A stretch of DNA of 64,000 nt, from contig CAWADG010000005.1 of the NCBI GenBank assembly GCA_963780815.1, positions 124,001 through 188,000 on the forward strand, written 5' to 3'. The notes under the pieces were generated by a model. It ran no database searches. It was not told the origin of the DNA and saw only the letters and a program-made list of their open reading frames with translations. Positions 8,617 to 16,348 of this stretch are shown in pieces; position 1 is the stretch's first letter, and the number at the start of each line of letters is the position of its first letter. Position numbers and translations under genes: made by a program. The stretch is from VRUE01 sp963780815. GTDB lineage: Bacteria > Actinomycetota > Thermoleophilia > Solirubrobacterales > 70-9.

Positions 8617-9495
8617 CTATGGCGCGAAGCTCTCGAGGCGCTCGGCGAGGCGGTTCATCCCCCGCTCGCGGGCGGCGGCCGCCGCGCCCTCCCAATCGGT
8701 TGGGCGGTCGGGTGGGCGCTCGACCCCGGCGTCGCGCAGCGTCGCGATGTCCTTGAAGGCGAGCAGCTCCTCGCGGGAGTCGAGCAGGGCGCCGCGCAGC
8801 TTCGGGCGAGAATCGCGGATCGCGTTGTCGAGGACGGCCTCGAGCGAGCCGTGGCGGCGAAGCAGCTCGGCGGCGGTCTTCTCACCGACGCCCTTCGCTC
8901 CTGGGATGCCGTCGGAGGGGTCGCCGCGGAGGGCGATGAAGTCGGGGACCTGGGCGGGGTCGATCCCGTAGCGCTCGCGGACTCCGTCCGGTGTCACCTC
9001 TTCGGCGCCTTTGCCGCCGGTGCGGACGTAGAGGACGGTGACCCGCTCTCCGGCGCACTGGTACATGTCGCGGTCGCCGGTCAGGAGCAGCGCCCGCCCG
9101 CCGGCCTCGGCCTCGAGCCGGGCGTAGGTGCCGAGCAGGTCGTCGGCCTCGAGCGATTCGCTGACCGCGACCGTCCACTCGAACGCCTCGAAGAACGCCC
9201 GGCAGTCTGCCCACTGCGGGGCGAGCTCATCGGGGACGGCGTCGCGGTCGGCGTGGTAGGCGGGGAACAGCTCGGTCCGGTAGGAGGCGGCGTCGGGGCC
9301 GAAGCAGAGGACGACCGCTCGCGGGTCGTGGGCTTCGACCTCGCGGACGATCAGATTCGCCGCCCCGAGGAGGGCGTTGACCGGGTTGCCGTCGGGGCCG
9401 ACGATCGATTTCGGCAGAGCGTAGAACGCCCGGAACAGCATCGAGGGCGTGTCGACCGCGAGCAGCGGCCGCGTCTTCCCGGAGCCTCGTCCCAT
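8617..9495 (-). CDS. 5'-3' exonuclease, DNA polymerase I N-domain family
   Basis: 292 residues with the order of a FEN/PIN-like flap nuclease. LLAVDTPSMLFRAFYALP is the first acidic site. Next come the helical arch region and an acidic cluster (SLEADDLLGTYARLEAE, LLTGDRDMYQ). Then the helix-hairpin-helix motif GDPSDGIPGAKGVGEKTAAELL binds the duplex. It lacks the polymerase part of Pol I, so it is a stand-alone 5' nuclease, probably removing RNA primers or flaps. It is convergent with the upstream-lying flavoprotein gene. Start ATG at 9495 is followed at once by the MGRGSGKTRPLLAVD leader. Confidence 0.9.
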   Translation of the reverse strand: MGRGSGKTRPLLAVDTPSMLFRAFYALPKSIVGPDGNPVNALLGAANLIVREVEAHDPRAVVLCFGPDAASYRTELFPAYHADRDAVPDELAPQWADCRAFFEAFEWTVAVSESLEADDLLGTYARLEAEAGGRALLLTGDRDMYQCAGERVTVLYVRTGGKGAEEVTPDGVRERYGIDPAQVPDFIALRGDPSDGIPGAKGVGEKTAAELLRRHGSLEAVLDNAIRDSRPKLRGALLDSREELLAFKDIATLRDAGVERPPDRPTDWEGAAAAARERGMNRLAERLESFAP

Positions 9496-9519
9496 CGGAG
9501 GAAGACTAGGGGCCGATGC

Positions 9520-9912
9520 TCAGTCGCCCCACCATCCATTGAGGAGCTCGAAGTCCCCCTCTTCGCCGAGGATGCCGGACGCGATGTACTCGAGCCCGTC
9601 CGGCCCGGCCTCGAACGCGCGGGTGACGCCGGGGCCGATTCGGACGGCGTCGAGCGCCTCGACGTCGACGATCTCGCCATCGACATTGACCCGACCGGCG
9701 CCCGAGAGGACGACGTAGATCTCCTCCACCTTCTCGTGCCGGTGGCCGAACGCCTGCCGTTTTCCCGGGGCGAGCCGGTGGTAGCTGAGGCCGGCCTGTT
9801 CGACCTCGAGGTCCGAGTTCGCGAAACGCGCCTGCTGGAACTCGCCGAGGCCGAACTTGGGGGCCGAGTCCTCGACGTCAGTGAGGCTCTTCTTCGTGAA
9901 TCGAGAGGCCAT
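9520..9912 (-). CDS. Small cupin-domain protein
   Basis: 130 residues from ATG 9912. The single beta-barrel contains the cupin metal motif GHRHEKVEEIYVVLSGAG (two histidines and a glutamate) and a second conserved stretch near PGVTRAFEAG. The frame stays open far upstream, but that part overlaps the divergent AhpD-like gene, so the short start is right. Single-domain cupins bind metal ions or small ligands and some act as isomerases or sensors; nothing here fixes the role. It lies 24 bases downstream of the 5' nuclease start on the same strand. Confidence 0.8.
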   Translation of the reverse strand: MASRFTKKSLTDVEDSAPKFGLGEFQQARFANSDLEVEQAGLSYHRLAPGKRQAFGHRHEKVEEIYVVLSGAGRVNVDGEIVDVEALDAVRIGPGVTRAFEAGPDGLEYIASGILGEEGDFELLNGWWGD

Positions 9913-9930
9913 GCGTGTACGGTCCCCGCG

Positions 9931-10497
9931 ATGGGTGGAGGCCAAACTCCCCGGATCCCGCCCGGGTCGCGCCGGCAGATCGGCCTCGTCAACGCGGGCC
10001 TGGCGAGGCTGTTCGGGCTCGCGGCCGGCGGCCGCCCGCCGCCGCGGATCTTCACCACGCTGGCCCGCCACCGCCGCCTGTTCCGCCGCTGGCTCTGGTT
10101 CGCGGGGGCGCTGATGCCCCGCGGCAGGCTGCCGCGGGAGGACACCGAGCTGGTCATCCTCCGTGTCGCCGACAACACCGGTTGCGAGTACGAGTGGAGC
10201 CATCACGTCCGGATCGGCAGCAGGGCGGGCCTCAGCCGCGAGCAGATCGCCCGGGTCCGGGAGGGCGCCGCCGCGGAGGGCTGGTCGGAGCGGCAGTCGA
10301 TGCTGCTCGGCGCTGCCGACGAGCTCCACGCCGACGGCGCGATCGGCGACGAGCTCTGGGCCCGGCTCGCGGCCGAGCTCGACGAGGTCGAGCTGATCGA
10401 GCTCTGCATGCTTGTCGGCCACTACGAGATGCTGGCGATGACGCTGAACACGCTCCGCGTCGCCTCCGACTTCCCACCGGAGGAGACCGGCGCTTGA
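9931..10497 (+). CDS. Carboxymuconolactone decarboxylase/AhpD-like protein
   Basis: 188 residues from ATG 9931, 18 bases from the divergent cupin start. The middle region LVILRVADNTGCEYEWSHHVRIG followed by a helical AGLSREQIARV matches the AhpD-like alpha-helical fold. The motif has one cysteine (GCEYEW) rather than the CxxC of true AhpD peroxidases, so disulfide peroxidase activity is doubtful and a lyase- or hydrolase-like role is as likely. Its stop overlaps the start of the SDR gene (TGATG), and GGAGGAG for that gene lies inside this one, so the two form an operon. Confidence 0.82.
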   Translation: MGGGQTPRIPPGSRRQIGLVNAGLARLFGLAAGGRPPPRIFTTLARHRRLFRRWLWFAGALMPRGRLPREDTELVILRVADNTGCEYEWSHHVRIGSRAGLSREQIARVREGAAAEGWSERQSMLLGAADELHADGAIGDELWARLAAELDEVELIELCMLVGHYEMLAMTLNTLRVASDFPPEETGA

Positions 10498-11330
10498 TGG
10501 GCCTGCGCGACCGGCGCTGCCTGATCACCGGCGCCGCCAGCGGCATCGGCCGCGCGACCGCGCTGGCCGCGGCGGAGCGCGGGGCGGAGCTCCACCTGAC
10601 CGACGTCCAGGCACTCGACGACGTCGTCGCCGAGGTCGAGCGCGGCGGCGGCCGGGTCGGGACCGCGACCGTCGCCGACGTCGCCGACCACGACGCGGTC
10701 GTCGCCCTCGCCGAGCGGGTCCACGCGGCCGGCGGCAGCGTCGACGTCGTGATGAACATCGCCGGGGTCTCGACCTGGGGCTCGATCGAGCGCCTACGCC
10801 ACAGCGACTGGGAGAAGATGATCGACGTCAACCTGATCGGGCCGATCAGCGTCCTCGAGTGCTTCGTGCCGCCGATGATCGACGCCGGAAGGGGCGGCCA
10901 CGTCGTCAACGTCTCCTCGGCCGCCGGCCTCTTCGGGCTCCCCTGGCACGCCGCCTACAGCGCCAGCAAGTTCGGCCTTCGCGGCGTCTCCGAGGTCCTC
11001 CGCTTCGATCTACGCCGCCACGGGATCGGCGTCAGCCTGGTCTGCCCGGGAGGGGTGAGGACGCCGCTCGTCGACACCGTCGAGATTGTCGGGGTCGACC
11101 GCTCCGACCCGAAGGTGCAGAGGGCGATCGCCCACTTCATGCGCCGGGCTGTGACCCCGGAGCGGGTCGCCGAGCGGATCCTCGAGGCGATCGAGAAGGA
11201 CCGCTACATGGTGTTCACCTCGGCCGACATCAGGATCGGCCACTGGTTCCAGCGCAAGTTCGCGCCGCCCTACGAGGCGGCGATGCGCCGCCTCAACGAC
11301 CGCATGGTCGCGATCGCCAAACGACCCTGA
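10497..11330 (+). CDS. Short-chain dehydrogenase/reductase
   Basis: 277 residues. Classical SDR order: the cofactor loop TGAASGIGRA at 11-20, NIAG in the centre of the sheet, catalytic S in VNVSSAAG, and Y-x3-K in AAYSASKFGLRG, followed by CPGGVRTPL. It therefore reduces or oxidises a carbonyl/alcohol with NAD(P)H. Translation is coupled to the AhpD-like gene through TGATG. The gene ends exactly where the repeated linker at 11328 begins. The substrate is not predictable. Confidence 0.88.
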   Translation: MGLRDRRCLITGAASGIGRATALAAAERGAELHLTDVQALDDVVAEVERGGGRVGTATVADVADHDAVVALAERVHAAGGSVDVVMNIAGVSTWGSIERLRHSDWEKMIDVNLIGPISVLECFVPPMIDAGRGGHVVNVSSAAGLFGLPWHAAYSASKFGLRGVSEVLRFDLRRHGIGVSLVCPGGVRTPLVDTVEIVGVDRSDPKVQRAIAHFMRRAVTPERVAERILEAIEKDRYMVFTSADIRIGHWFQRKFAPPYEAAMRRLNDRMVAIAKRP

Positions 11331-11390
11331 GCGCCGAGCGAGCAAGCGTCGCAATTTGATTTCTCGCGCGGCGAGCGAAGCGCGAGGTGG
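11328..11390 (+). repeat. Intergenic linker repeat, copy A
   Basis: Begins with the TGA stop of the SDR gene. Its 5' block (GCGC-C/G-GAGCGAGCAAGCGTC) and 3' block (TCGCGC-G/C-GCGAGCGAAGCGCGA, then GGTGG) are nearly identical to copy B at 52923-52987, while the ~10 central bases differ. Both copies lie between two genes on the same strand and both end in AGGTGG just ahead of the next reading frame. Origin and role are unknown. Confidence 0.75.
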
Positions 11391-12211
11391 CTGTGCAGCG
11401 AGCCGGGTGCGCCGGTCCTCTAGGTTTGGCTGTTCTGACCGAGCCCGCCCTCGACATCGAGAAACTGGTCAAGACCTACCCGACCGGGGTCGAGGCGCTG
11501 CGCTCGGTCTCGCTCGAGATCCAGCCCGGCGAGTTCTTCGGGCTGCTCGGCCCGAACGGGGCCGGCAAGTCGACCCTGATCCATTGCACCACCGGCCTGG
11601 CCCAGGTCAGCTCGGGCTCGATCCGGACCTTCGGCCACGACGCGATCAGCGATTACGAGGCCTCGCGCCAATCGGTCGGCCTCGCGCCGCAGGAGCCGAA
11701 CCTCGATTGGTTCCTCACCGTCGAGGAGACGCTCGACTACCACGCCGGCTACTTCGGGGTGCCGAAGCGCGAGCGGCGCGAGCGGGCGAAGGAACTTCTG
11801 GAGACGTTCTCGCTGACCGAGAAGCGCGACGAACGAACCCGGACACTCTCGGGCGGGATGAAGCGTCGCCTGATCCTGGCGCGGGCGATGATGCACCGGC
11901 CGCGTCTGCTGATCCTCGACGAGCCGACCGCCGGCGTCGACGTCGAGCTGCGGCTCGAGCTCTGGCACTACGTCCAGCGGATCAACCAGGAGGGGACGAC
12001 GATCCTGCTCACGACCCACTACCTCGAGGAGGCCGAGCAGCTCTGCGACCGGATCGCCTTCATCAACCACGGCGAAATCGTCGCCGAGGGGACGAGCGAG
12101 GACCTCGCCTCGAGCTTCGGCGTCGTCAACCTCGAGGACGCCTACCTGGCGCTGGTCGGCCGCAAGGAGCTCTCGCGCTCCCACATCGAGGTCGAGGAGG
12201 TCGAGGCGTGA
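11387..12211 (+). CDS. ABC transporter ATP-binding protein, ABC-2 exporter type
   Basis: 274 residues from GTG 11387; a TTG at 11426 (reading AVLTEPALDIEKL) is an equally plausible start because the first ~13 residues are atypical. Walker A GPNGAGKST, Q-loop APQEPN, signature LSGGMKRR, Walker B LLILDEPTAGVD and the H-loop TTHYLEE are all present. The LSGGM signature and length fit DrrA/NodI-type exporters. It overlaps the permease gene by 4 bases (GTGA). Exported substrates of such pairs range from lipids to antibiotics, and none is indicated here. Confidence 0.9.
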   Translation: MAVQRAGCAGPLGLAVLTEPALDIEKLVKTYPTGVEALRSVSLEIQPGEFFGLLGPNGAGKSTLIHCTTGLAQVSSGSIRTFGHDAISDYEASRQSVGLAPQEPNLDWFLTVEETLDYHAGYFGVPKRERRERAKELLETFSLTEKRDERTRTLSGGMKRRLILARAMMHRPRLLILDEPTAGVDVELRLELWHYVQRINQEGTTILLTTHYLEEAEQLCDRIAFINHGEIVAEGTSEDLASSFGVVNLEDAYLALVGRKELSRSHIEVEEVEA

Positions 12212-12978
12212 CCGCCACCGCCAGGATCCGCTTCTACACGCTCTGGCGCCGCGAGGTGAGCCGGTTCATGAAGATCAAGAAGCAGACGCTCGGGGGACCC
12301 CTGCTCGAAACCTTCCTCTACATCTCGGTCTTCGGCGCCGCGCTCGGGTCTCGGATCGACAAGCTGCACGGGATCGACTACGTCGTCTTCGTCATCCCCG
12401 GCCTGATCATGATGTCGTTCTCGATCAACTCCTTCGCCAACAACTCCTCCTCGATCCTGCAGCAGAAATTCCAGGGGGCGATCCAGGACCAGCTCTCCTC
12501 GCCCGCCTCACCGGCGGAGCTGCTGCTGGCGTTCTCCTTCGGCGGCTTCATGCGCGGCCTGATCGTCGCCGCCCTGACCTTCATCGCCGCCTCGATCCTC
12601 GTTGACCTTCCGGTCGACCACATCCTCGTCCTGGTGCCGGGGCTGTTCCTGGTCGGCTTCTTCTTCTCCCAGCTCGGGGTCCTGATCGGCGTCCGCGCCG
12701 AACAGTTCGACGACGTCGCCTTCGCCCAGACCTTCATCCTCCAGCCGCTGATCTTCCTCGGCGGGGTCTTCTACTCGGCGACGCTGCTGCCGCAGCCGTT
12801 CGAGACCCTGACCCACTTCAACCCGATCTTCTACATGATCAACCTGGTCCGCTACGGGTTCATCGGCTACACCGAAGTCAGCATCGCCCTCTCCCTCGTC
12901 GCCCTCGCCGCCGCCACCACGGCCCTCTTCGTCGTCAACCTGCGCCTGTTCTCGAGCGGCTACCGCCTTCGCGCCTAG
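12208..12978 (+). CDS. ABC-2 type transporter permease
   Basis: 256 residues from GTG 12208, overlapping the ATPase gene by 4 bases. Six hydrophobic segments can be seen, starting near residues 25, 52, 105, 140, 175 and 225. The conserved ABC-2 stretch LIFLGGVFYSATLLPQPFETLTHFNP and the ending INLVRYGFIGY are typical of DrrB/NodJ permeases. Together with the preceding ATPase it makes a complete exporter. A palindrome begins at the first base after its TAG. Confidence 0.9.
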   Translation: MTATARIRFYTLWRREVSRFMKIKKQTLGGPLLETFLYISVFGAALGSRIDKLHGIDYVVFVIPGLIMMSFSINSFANNSSSILQQKFQGAIQDQLSSPASPAELLLAFSFGGFMRGLIVAALTFIAASILVDLPVDHILVLVPGLFLVGFFFSQLGVLIGVRAEQFDDVAFAQTFILQPLIFLGGVFYSATLLPQPFETLTHFNPIFYMINLVRYGFIGYTEVSIALSLVALAAATTALFVVNLRLFSSGYRLRA

Positions 12979-13026
12979 ACGTGCCGTGAGTTAGCCGCCC
13001 ATATCGGCGGCTAACTCACGGCACGT
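12979..13026. repeat. ACGTGCC palindrome, copy 1
   Basis: Perfect 21-bp arms (12979-12999 and 13006-13026) around a 6-base loop CATATC. The left arm reads ACGTGCC-GTGAGTTAGCCGCC. It starts at the first base after the permease stop codon. Two relatives occur at 54756 and 55745. There is no T-run, so it is not a classical intrinsic terminator. Base changes between copies are matched in both arms. Confidence 0.9.
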
Positions 13027-13106
13027 AGCTGTCGATCTGGGCGGCTCCCGTTCGTCGTTAGGGTGAAGGCGGCCATCCGCGGCCGCCGCGAAAAAGGAGG
13101 CACACG

Positions 13107-13517
13107 ATGCAGTACATGCTCGGTCTGATCGGCGATGAGCCCAACTTCGAGGAGATCTCGCCGGATGAGATGCAGGCGACGATCGACCTGATGGATCGCT
13201 ACAACCAGGAACTGAAAGACGCCGGCGCCTGGGTCATGGGGGCCGGCCTGCGCGAGCGCGCGACGGCCTCGGTCGTCCGCTTCCCGCTCGAGGAGGGCGG
13301 CGAGGCGGCGGTCACCGACGGTCCCTTCGCCGAGACCAAGGAGCAGCTGATGGGCTTCTGGATCATCGAGGCGGCGAATCTGGACGAGGCTCTCGAGTGG
13401 ACGAGGAAGGCGCCGCTCCAGGGCGTCGCGGTCGAAGTCAGGCCGCTGGTCGAGGAGTCCGGTGAGGACGACATCTCCGGCGCCGAACTGCTCGAGCGGG
13501 TGACGGAGAAGCACTAG
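13107..13517 (+). CDS. YCII/DGPF-domain protein, partner of ECF42 sigma factor
   Basis: 136 residues behind a strong AAAGGAGG. It begins MQYMLGLIGDE and carries VTDGPFAETKEQLMGFW, the diagnostic DGPFAETKE motif of YCII-related proteins. These are nearly always encoded beside ECF42 sigma factors, as here: the sigma gene begins 6 bases downstream. The fold is a small ferredoxin-like barrel, and the biochemical role is unsettled (proposed stress or enzymatic function). It is probably co-transcribed with, and controlled by, its sigma factor. Confidence 0.9.
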   Translation: MQYMLGLIGDEPNFEEISPDEMQATIDLMDRYNQELKDAGAWVMGAGLRERATASVVRFPLEEGGEAAVTDGPFAETKEQLMGFWIIEAANLDEALEWTRKAPLQGVAVEVRPLVEESGEDDISGAELLERVTEKH

Positions 13518-13523
13518 GCGAGC

Positions 13524-14795
13524 TTGCAGGCAGCGCACCGCGACAGCGTCGTCGACCGCACGTTCCGGCACGAGTCGGGCCGGGCGGTGGCGACGCTGAT
13601 CCGCGTCCTCGGCGACTTCGACGCCGCCGAAGAGGCGGTCCAGGAGGCCTTCGTCGTCGCCCTCGAGCGCTGGCCCCGCGACGGCGTCCCCTCGAACCCG
13701 GGCGCCTGGATCACCCAGGTCGCCCGCAACAACGCGATCGACCGCCTCCGACGTGAGCGGAACCTCCGCGACAAGACCGCGATCCTCGAGGGCCTCGAGG
13801 CGATCCGCCCGCCGCAGCTGGGCCCCGCCGAGGAGGTCGCCGCCGCAGGCGAGATCGAGGACGACCGCCTGCGCCTGATCTTCACCTGCTGCCACCCCGC
13901 CCTCTCACTCGAGGCCCGCGTCGCCCTCACGCTGCGGACGCTCGGCGGCCTCGGCACCGCCGAGATTGCGCGCGCGTTCCTCGTCGCCGAGACCGCGATG
14001 GCCCAGCGCCTGGTTCGCGCCAAGCGCAAGATCGCCCAGGCGGGAATCCCCTACGAGGTTCCCGAGGCCGAGCGGATGCCGGAGCGCCTGCCGGGGGTGC
14101 TCGCGACCCTCTACCTGATCTTCAACGAGGGCTACCTGGCGTCCGATTCCGACTCGCTGGTGCGGACCGAGCTCAGCGCCGAGGCGATCCGCCTGGCCCG
14201 GGTGCTCGCCTCGATGCTCCCGCGCGAGCCCGAGGTCGTGGGACTGCTGGCGCTGATGCTGCTGACCGACTCGCGCCGCCCGGCGCGAGTCGACGACGAC
14301 GGCGAGGCGGTGCCGCTCGACAAGCAGGACCGAACGCTCTGGGATGCCGAGCAGATCGCGGAGGGGCTGGCGCTGTCCGAGCAGGCCGCCGCCCACGGCC
14401 CGGTCGGCCCCTACACGATCCAGGCCCGGATCGCTGCCGCCCACGCCGAGGCCGAGTCGCCGGAGCAGACCGACTGGGCGCGGATCGTCCGCCTTTATGA
14501 ATGGCTGGGCCGCGTCGCCCCGAGCCCGGTGGTCGAGCTGAACCGCGCGGCGGCGGTGGCGATGCGCGACGGCCCCCAGCGCGGGCTCGACCTGATCGAC
14601 GGGATCGACGGCCTCGATGCCTACCCGCAGCTCCATTCCGCCCGCGCCGAGCTCCTGCGGTGGCTCGGCCGCGACGAGGAGGCGGGGCGCGCCTACGCGC
14701 GCGCTCTCCAGCTGACCACCAACCAGGTCGAGCGGCGCTACCTCGAGCGGCGGCGGTCTGAGGTGGGGAGCGGGAGCCCATCCCGCCACGAATAA
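13524..14795 (+). CDS. ECF42-type RNA polymerase sigma factor with long C-terminal extension
   Basis: 423 residues from TTG 13524, about twice the size of a simple ECF factor. Sigma region 2 is visible at residues 15-80 (EEAVQEAFVVALERWP, AWITQVARNNAIDRLRRE) and region 4 near 130-170 (TAEIARAFLVAETAMAQRLVRAKRKI). A ~230-residue helical, TPR-like extension follows, starting around IFNEGYLASDSD. There is no anti-sigma gene nearby; in this group the extension is thought to control activity. It is coupled to the YCII gene. No in-frame ATG or GTG precedes sigma region 2, which favours the TTG. Confidence 0.9.
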   Translation: MQAAHRDSVVDRTFRHESGRAVATLIRVLGDFDAAEEAVQEAFVVALERWPRDGVPSNPGAWITQVARNNAIDRLRRERNLRDKTAILEGLEAIRPPQLGPAEEVAAAGEIEDDRLRLIFTCCHPALSLEARVALTLRTLGGLGTAEIARAFLVAETAMAQRLVRAKRKIAQAGIPYEVPEAERMPERLPGVLATLYLIFNEGYLASDSDSLVRTELSAEAIRLARVLASMLPREPEVVGLLALMLLTDSRRPARVDDDGEAVPLDKQDRTLWDAEQIAEGLALSEQAAAHGPVGPYTIQARIAAAHAEAESPEQTDWARIVRLYEWLGRVAPSPVVELNRAAAVAMRDGPQRGLDLIDGIDGLDAYPQLHSARAELLRWLGRDEEAGRAYARALQLTTNQVERRYLERRRSEVGSGSPSRHE

Positions 14796-14843
14796 TCGAC
14801 TTTTCTGCACCGATCCGGCAGTCTCCGTCTCTATCCTCATTTG

Positions 14844-16013
14844 ATGCCCGGGAGACGAGCATTGGTGCGCTCGGCGGTCGCAGCCACGGTCGCCACGGTG
14901 GCGTTGCTCGCGCTCGCCGCTCCGGCGGGGGCATTCATCTATTGGGGAAACTTCGTTCAGGGAACGATCGGCCGCGCCGAGAACGACGGCAGTGGCGCAA
15001 ACCCCGCCTTCATCACCGGCGCCGGGGCCGTGCAATCAGTCGCCGTCGACGGCGACCACATCTACTGGACCAATGAAACCGGCGGCACGATCGGGCGGGC
15101 CAATATCGACGGCACCGGGGTGGACCCGAATTTCATCACGGAAATCAAAGGCCCGAACGGAGTCGCGGTGACAACGACGTCGATCTACTGGTCCGCGGTC
15201 ACCGGCGGCACGATCGGGCGGGCGAAACTCGACGGGACGAGCCCGCAGCGCGAACTCATCTCGGGCCTGGCGGTTCCCTGTGGGGTCGCCGTCGACGCCG
15301 GACACGTGTACTGGGGCGAAGGCTCCACGGGCTCTCCCGCCTACATCGGGCGCGCCGGGCTCGACGGCTCCGACGTCAAAGCCCAATTCATCGAAATCCC
15401 AGGCACGAGCGTGCCCTGCGGGGTCGCGGTCGACTCGGCAAATGTCTTTTGGAGTGAGCCCGGCTTCCTTTTCCTGACCGGAACCCGCCTCGGACGCGCC
15501 AACAAGAACACCGGCTCCGGCGCCGACCCGAACTTCATCGGCGACGCCTCGGGGCCATGCGGCGTCGCCCGCGACGCCTCCCGTCTCTACTGGACCAACG
15601 CGGGCAATGGGACGATCGCCCGCGCCAACGCCGACGGCACCGCCGTTGAAGAGAGCTTCATTACCGGCGTCGGAGGGATTGAACAGGTCTGCGGCATCGC
15701 GATCGATGGGCTGAGCTCCCCGCCGGCGCCGCCTGCGGGCCCCCCGGTCCCCGACACGAGGGCTCCGGTGGCGAAGATCTCGAAGGGCCCGGGGAAGAAG
15801 CTCGGCCAGGGGATCGCGAAGTTCAGCTTCAAGGCCGACGAGAAGGGCTCGAACTTCAGCTGCAAGCTCGATTCGAAGAAGCCGGCGAAGTGCACATCGC
15901 CGAAGACCTACCGGGGCTTGAAGCCCGGCCGGCACACCTTCAAGGTCTGGGCGACCGACGCGGCCGGCAACAAGTCGAAGCCCGCGAAGCGGGGCTTCAA
16001 AGTCCCGGCCTAG
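14844..16013 (+). CDS. Secreted beta-propeller protein with cysteine-bearing C-terminal tail
   Basis: 389 residues from ATG 14844. The signal peptide ends near APAGA. Residues ~30-285 hold about six blades of the form IYW-x5-GTIGRA-x2-DG-(T/S), like the YWTD/DUF5050-type propellers. A proline-rich linker (PPAPPAGPPVPD) leads to an ~85-residue tail with KISKGPGKK, KFSFKADEKGSNFSC, CTSPKTYRGLKPG and TFKVWATDAAGN. Essentially the same tail ends the secreted protein at 19388. The protein is probably exported and surface-bound or released; the ligand is unknown. Its TAG overlaps the convergent cutA stop (CTAG). Confidence 0.8.
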   Translation: MPGRRALVRSAVAATVATVALLALAAPAGAFIYWGNFVQGTIGRAENDGSGANPAFITGAGAVQSVAVDGDHIYWTNETGGTIGRANIDGTGVDPNFITEIKGPNGVAVTTTSIYWSAVTGGTIGRAKLDGTSPQRELISGLAVPCGVAVDAGHVYWGEGSTGSPAYIGRAGLDGSDVKAQFIEIPGTSVPCGVAVDSANVFWSEPGFLFLTGTRLGRANKNTGSGADPNFIGDASGPCGVARDASRLYWTNAGNGTIARANADGTAVEESFITGVGGIEQVCGIAIDGLSSPPAPPAGPPVPDTRAPVAKISKGPGKKLGQGIAKFSFKADEKGSNFSCKLDSKKPAKCTSPKTYRGLKPGRHTFKVWATDAAGNKSKPAKRGFKVPA

Positions 16014-16348
16014 CCTCCGCCGACGTTCTCGCTGACCCAGGCCAGGTAGCCGGCGCTGCCGGCGAGGATCGGCGTCGCGAGGATCTCCGGCTCATCGTAG
16101 GAATGGATCTCGCGGATCGCGGCCTCGACCTCTCCGTATCGGCCTGCCTCGGTTTTCGCCAGGCACTGCCACTCGCGCGCCTGCTCGAGCTCGCCCTGCC
16201 AGCGATAGCGGCTGAGGATCGGCCCGACGACCTGGACGCAGGCCGCGAGCCGGCGGTCGAGCAGCGCGTCGGCGATCCGCGCCGCCTCCTGCTCGGAGGA
16301 GACCGTGGTCAGGACCTGGATGTACTGGGTCTCTTTCGGCTCGGGCAT
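16010..16348 (-). CDS. cutA: Divalent-cation tolerance protein CutA
   Basis: 112 residues from ATG 16348. The sequence QVLTTVSSEQEAARIADALLDRRLAACVQV followed by YRWQGELEQAREWQCLAKT and a YDEPEILATPI-type ending is diagnostic of CutA, a trimeric ferredoxin-like protein linked to copper and divalent-metal tolerance. The start overlaps the stop of the acyl-CoA reductase gene (TGATG), so the two are co-translated. The stop forms a CTAG with the convergent propeller gene. Confidence 0.93.
   Translation of the reverse strand: MPEPKETQYIQVLTTVSSEQEAARIADALLDRRLAACVQVVGPILSRYRWQGELEQAREWQCLAKTEAGRYGEVEAAIREIHSYDEPEILATPILAGSAGYLAWVSENVGGG

Noticed and set aside
9913..10422. Longer upstream extension of the cupin gene (frame open to 10422)
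   Set aside because: The extra part is antisense to the well-supported AhpD-like gene and has no cupin homology; ATG 9912 gives a normal small cupin.
12979..13026. Palindrome copy 1 as an ordinary intrinsic terminator of the ABC exporter operon
   Set aside because: No T-run follows, the stem is 21 bp, and two sequence-related copies occur elsewhere; a simple terminator does not explain the conserved ACGTGCC ends.
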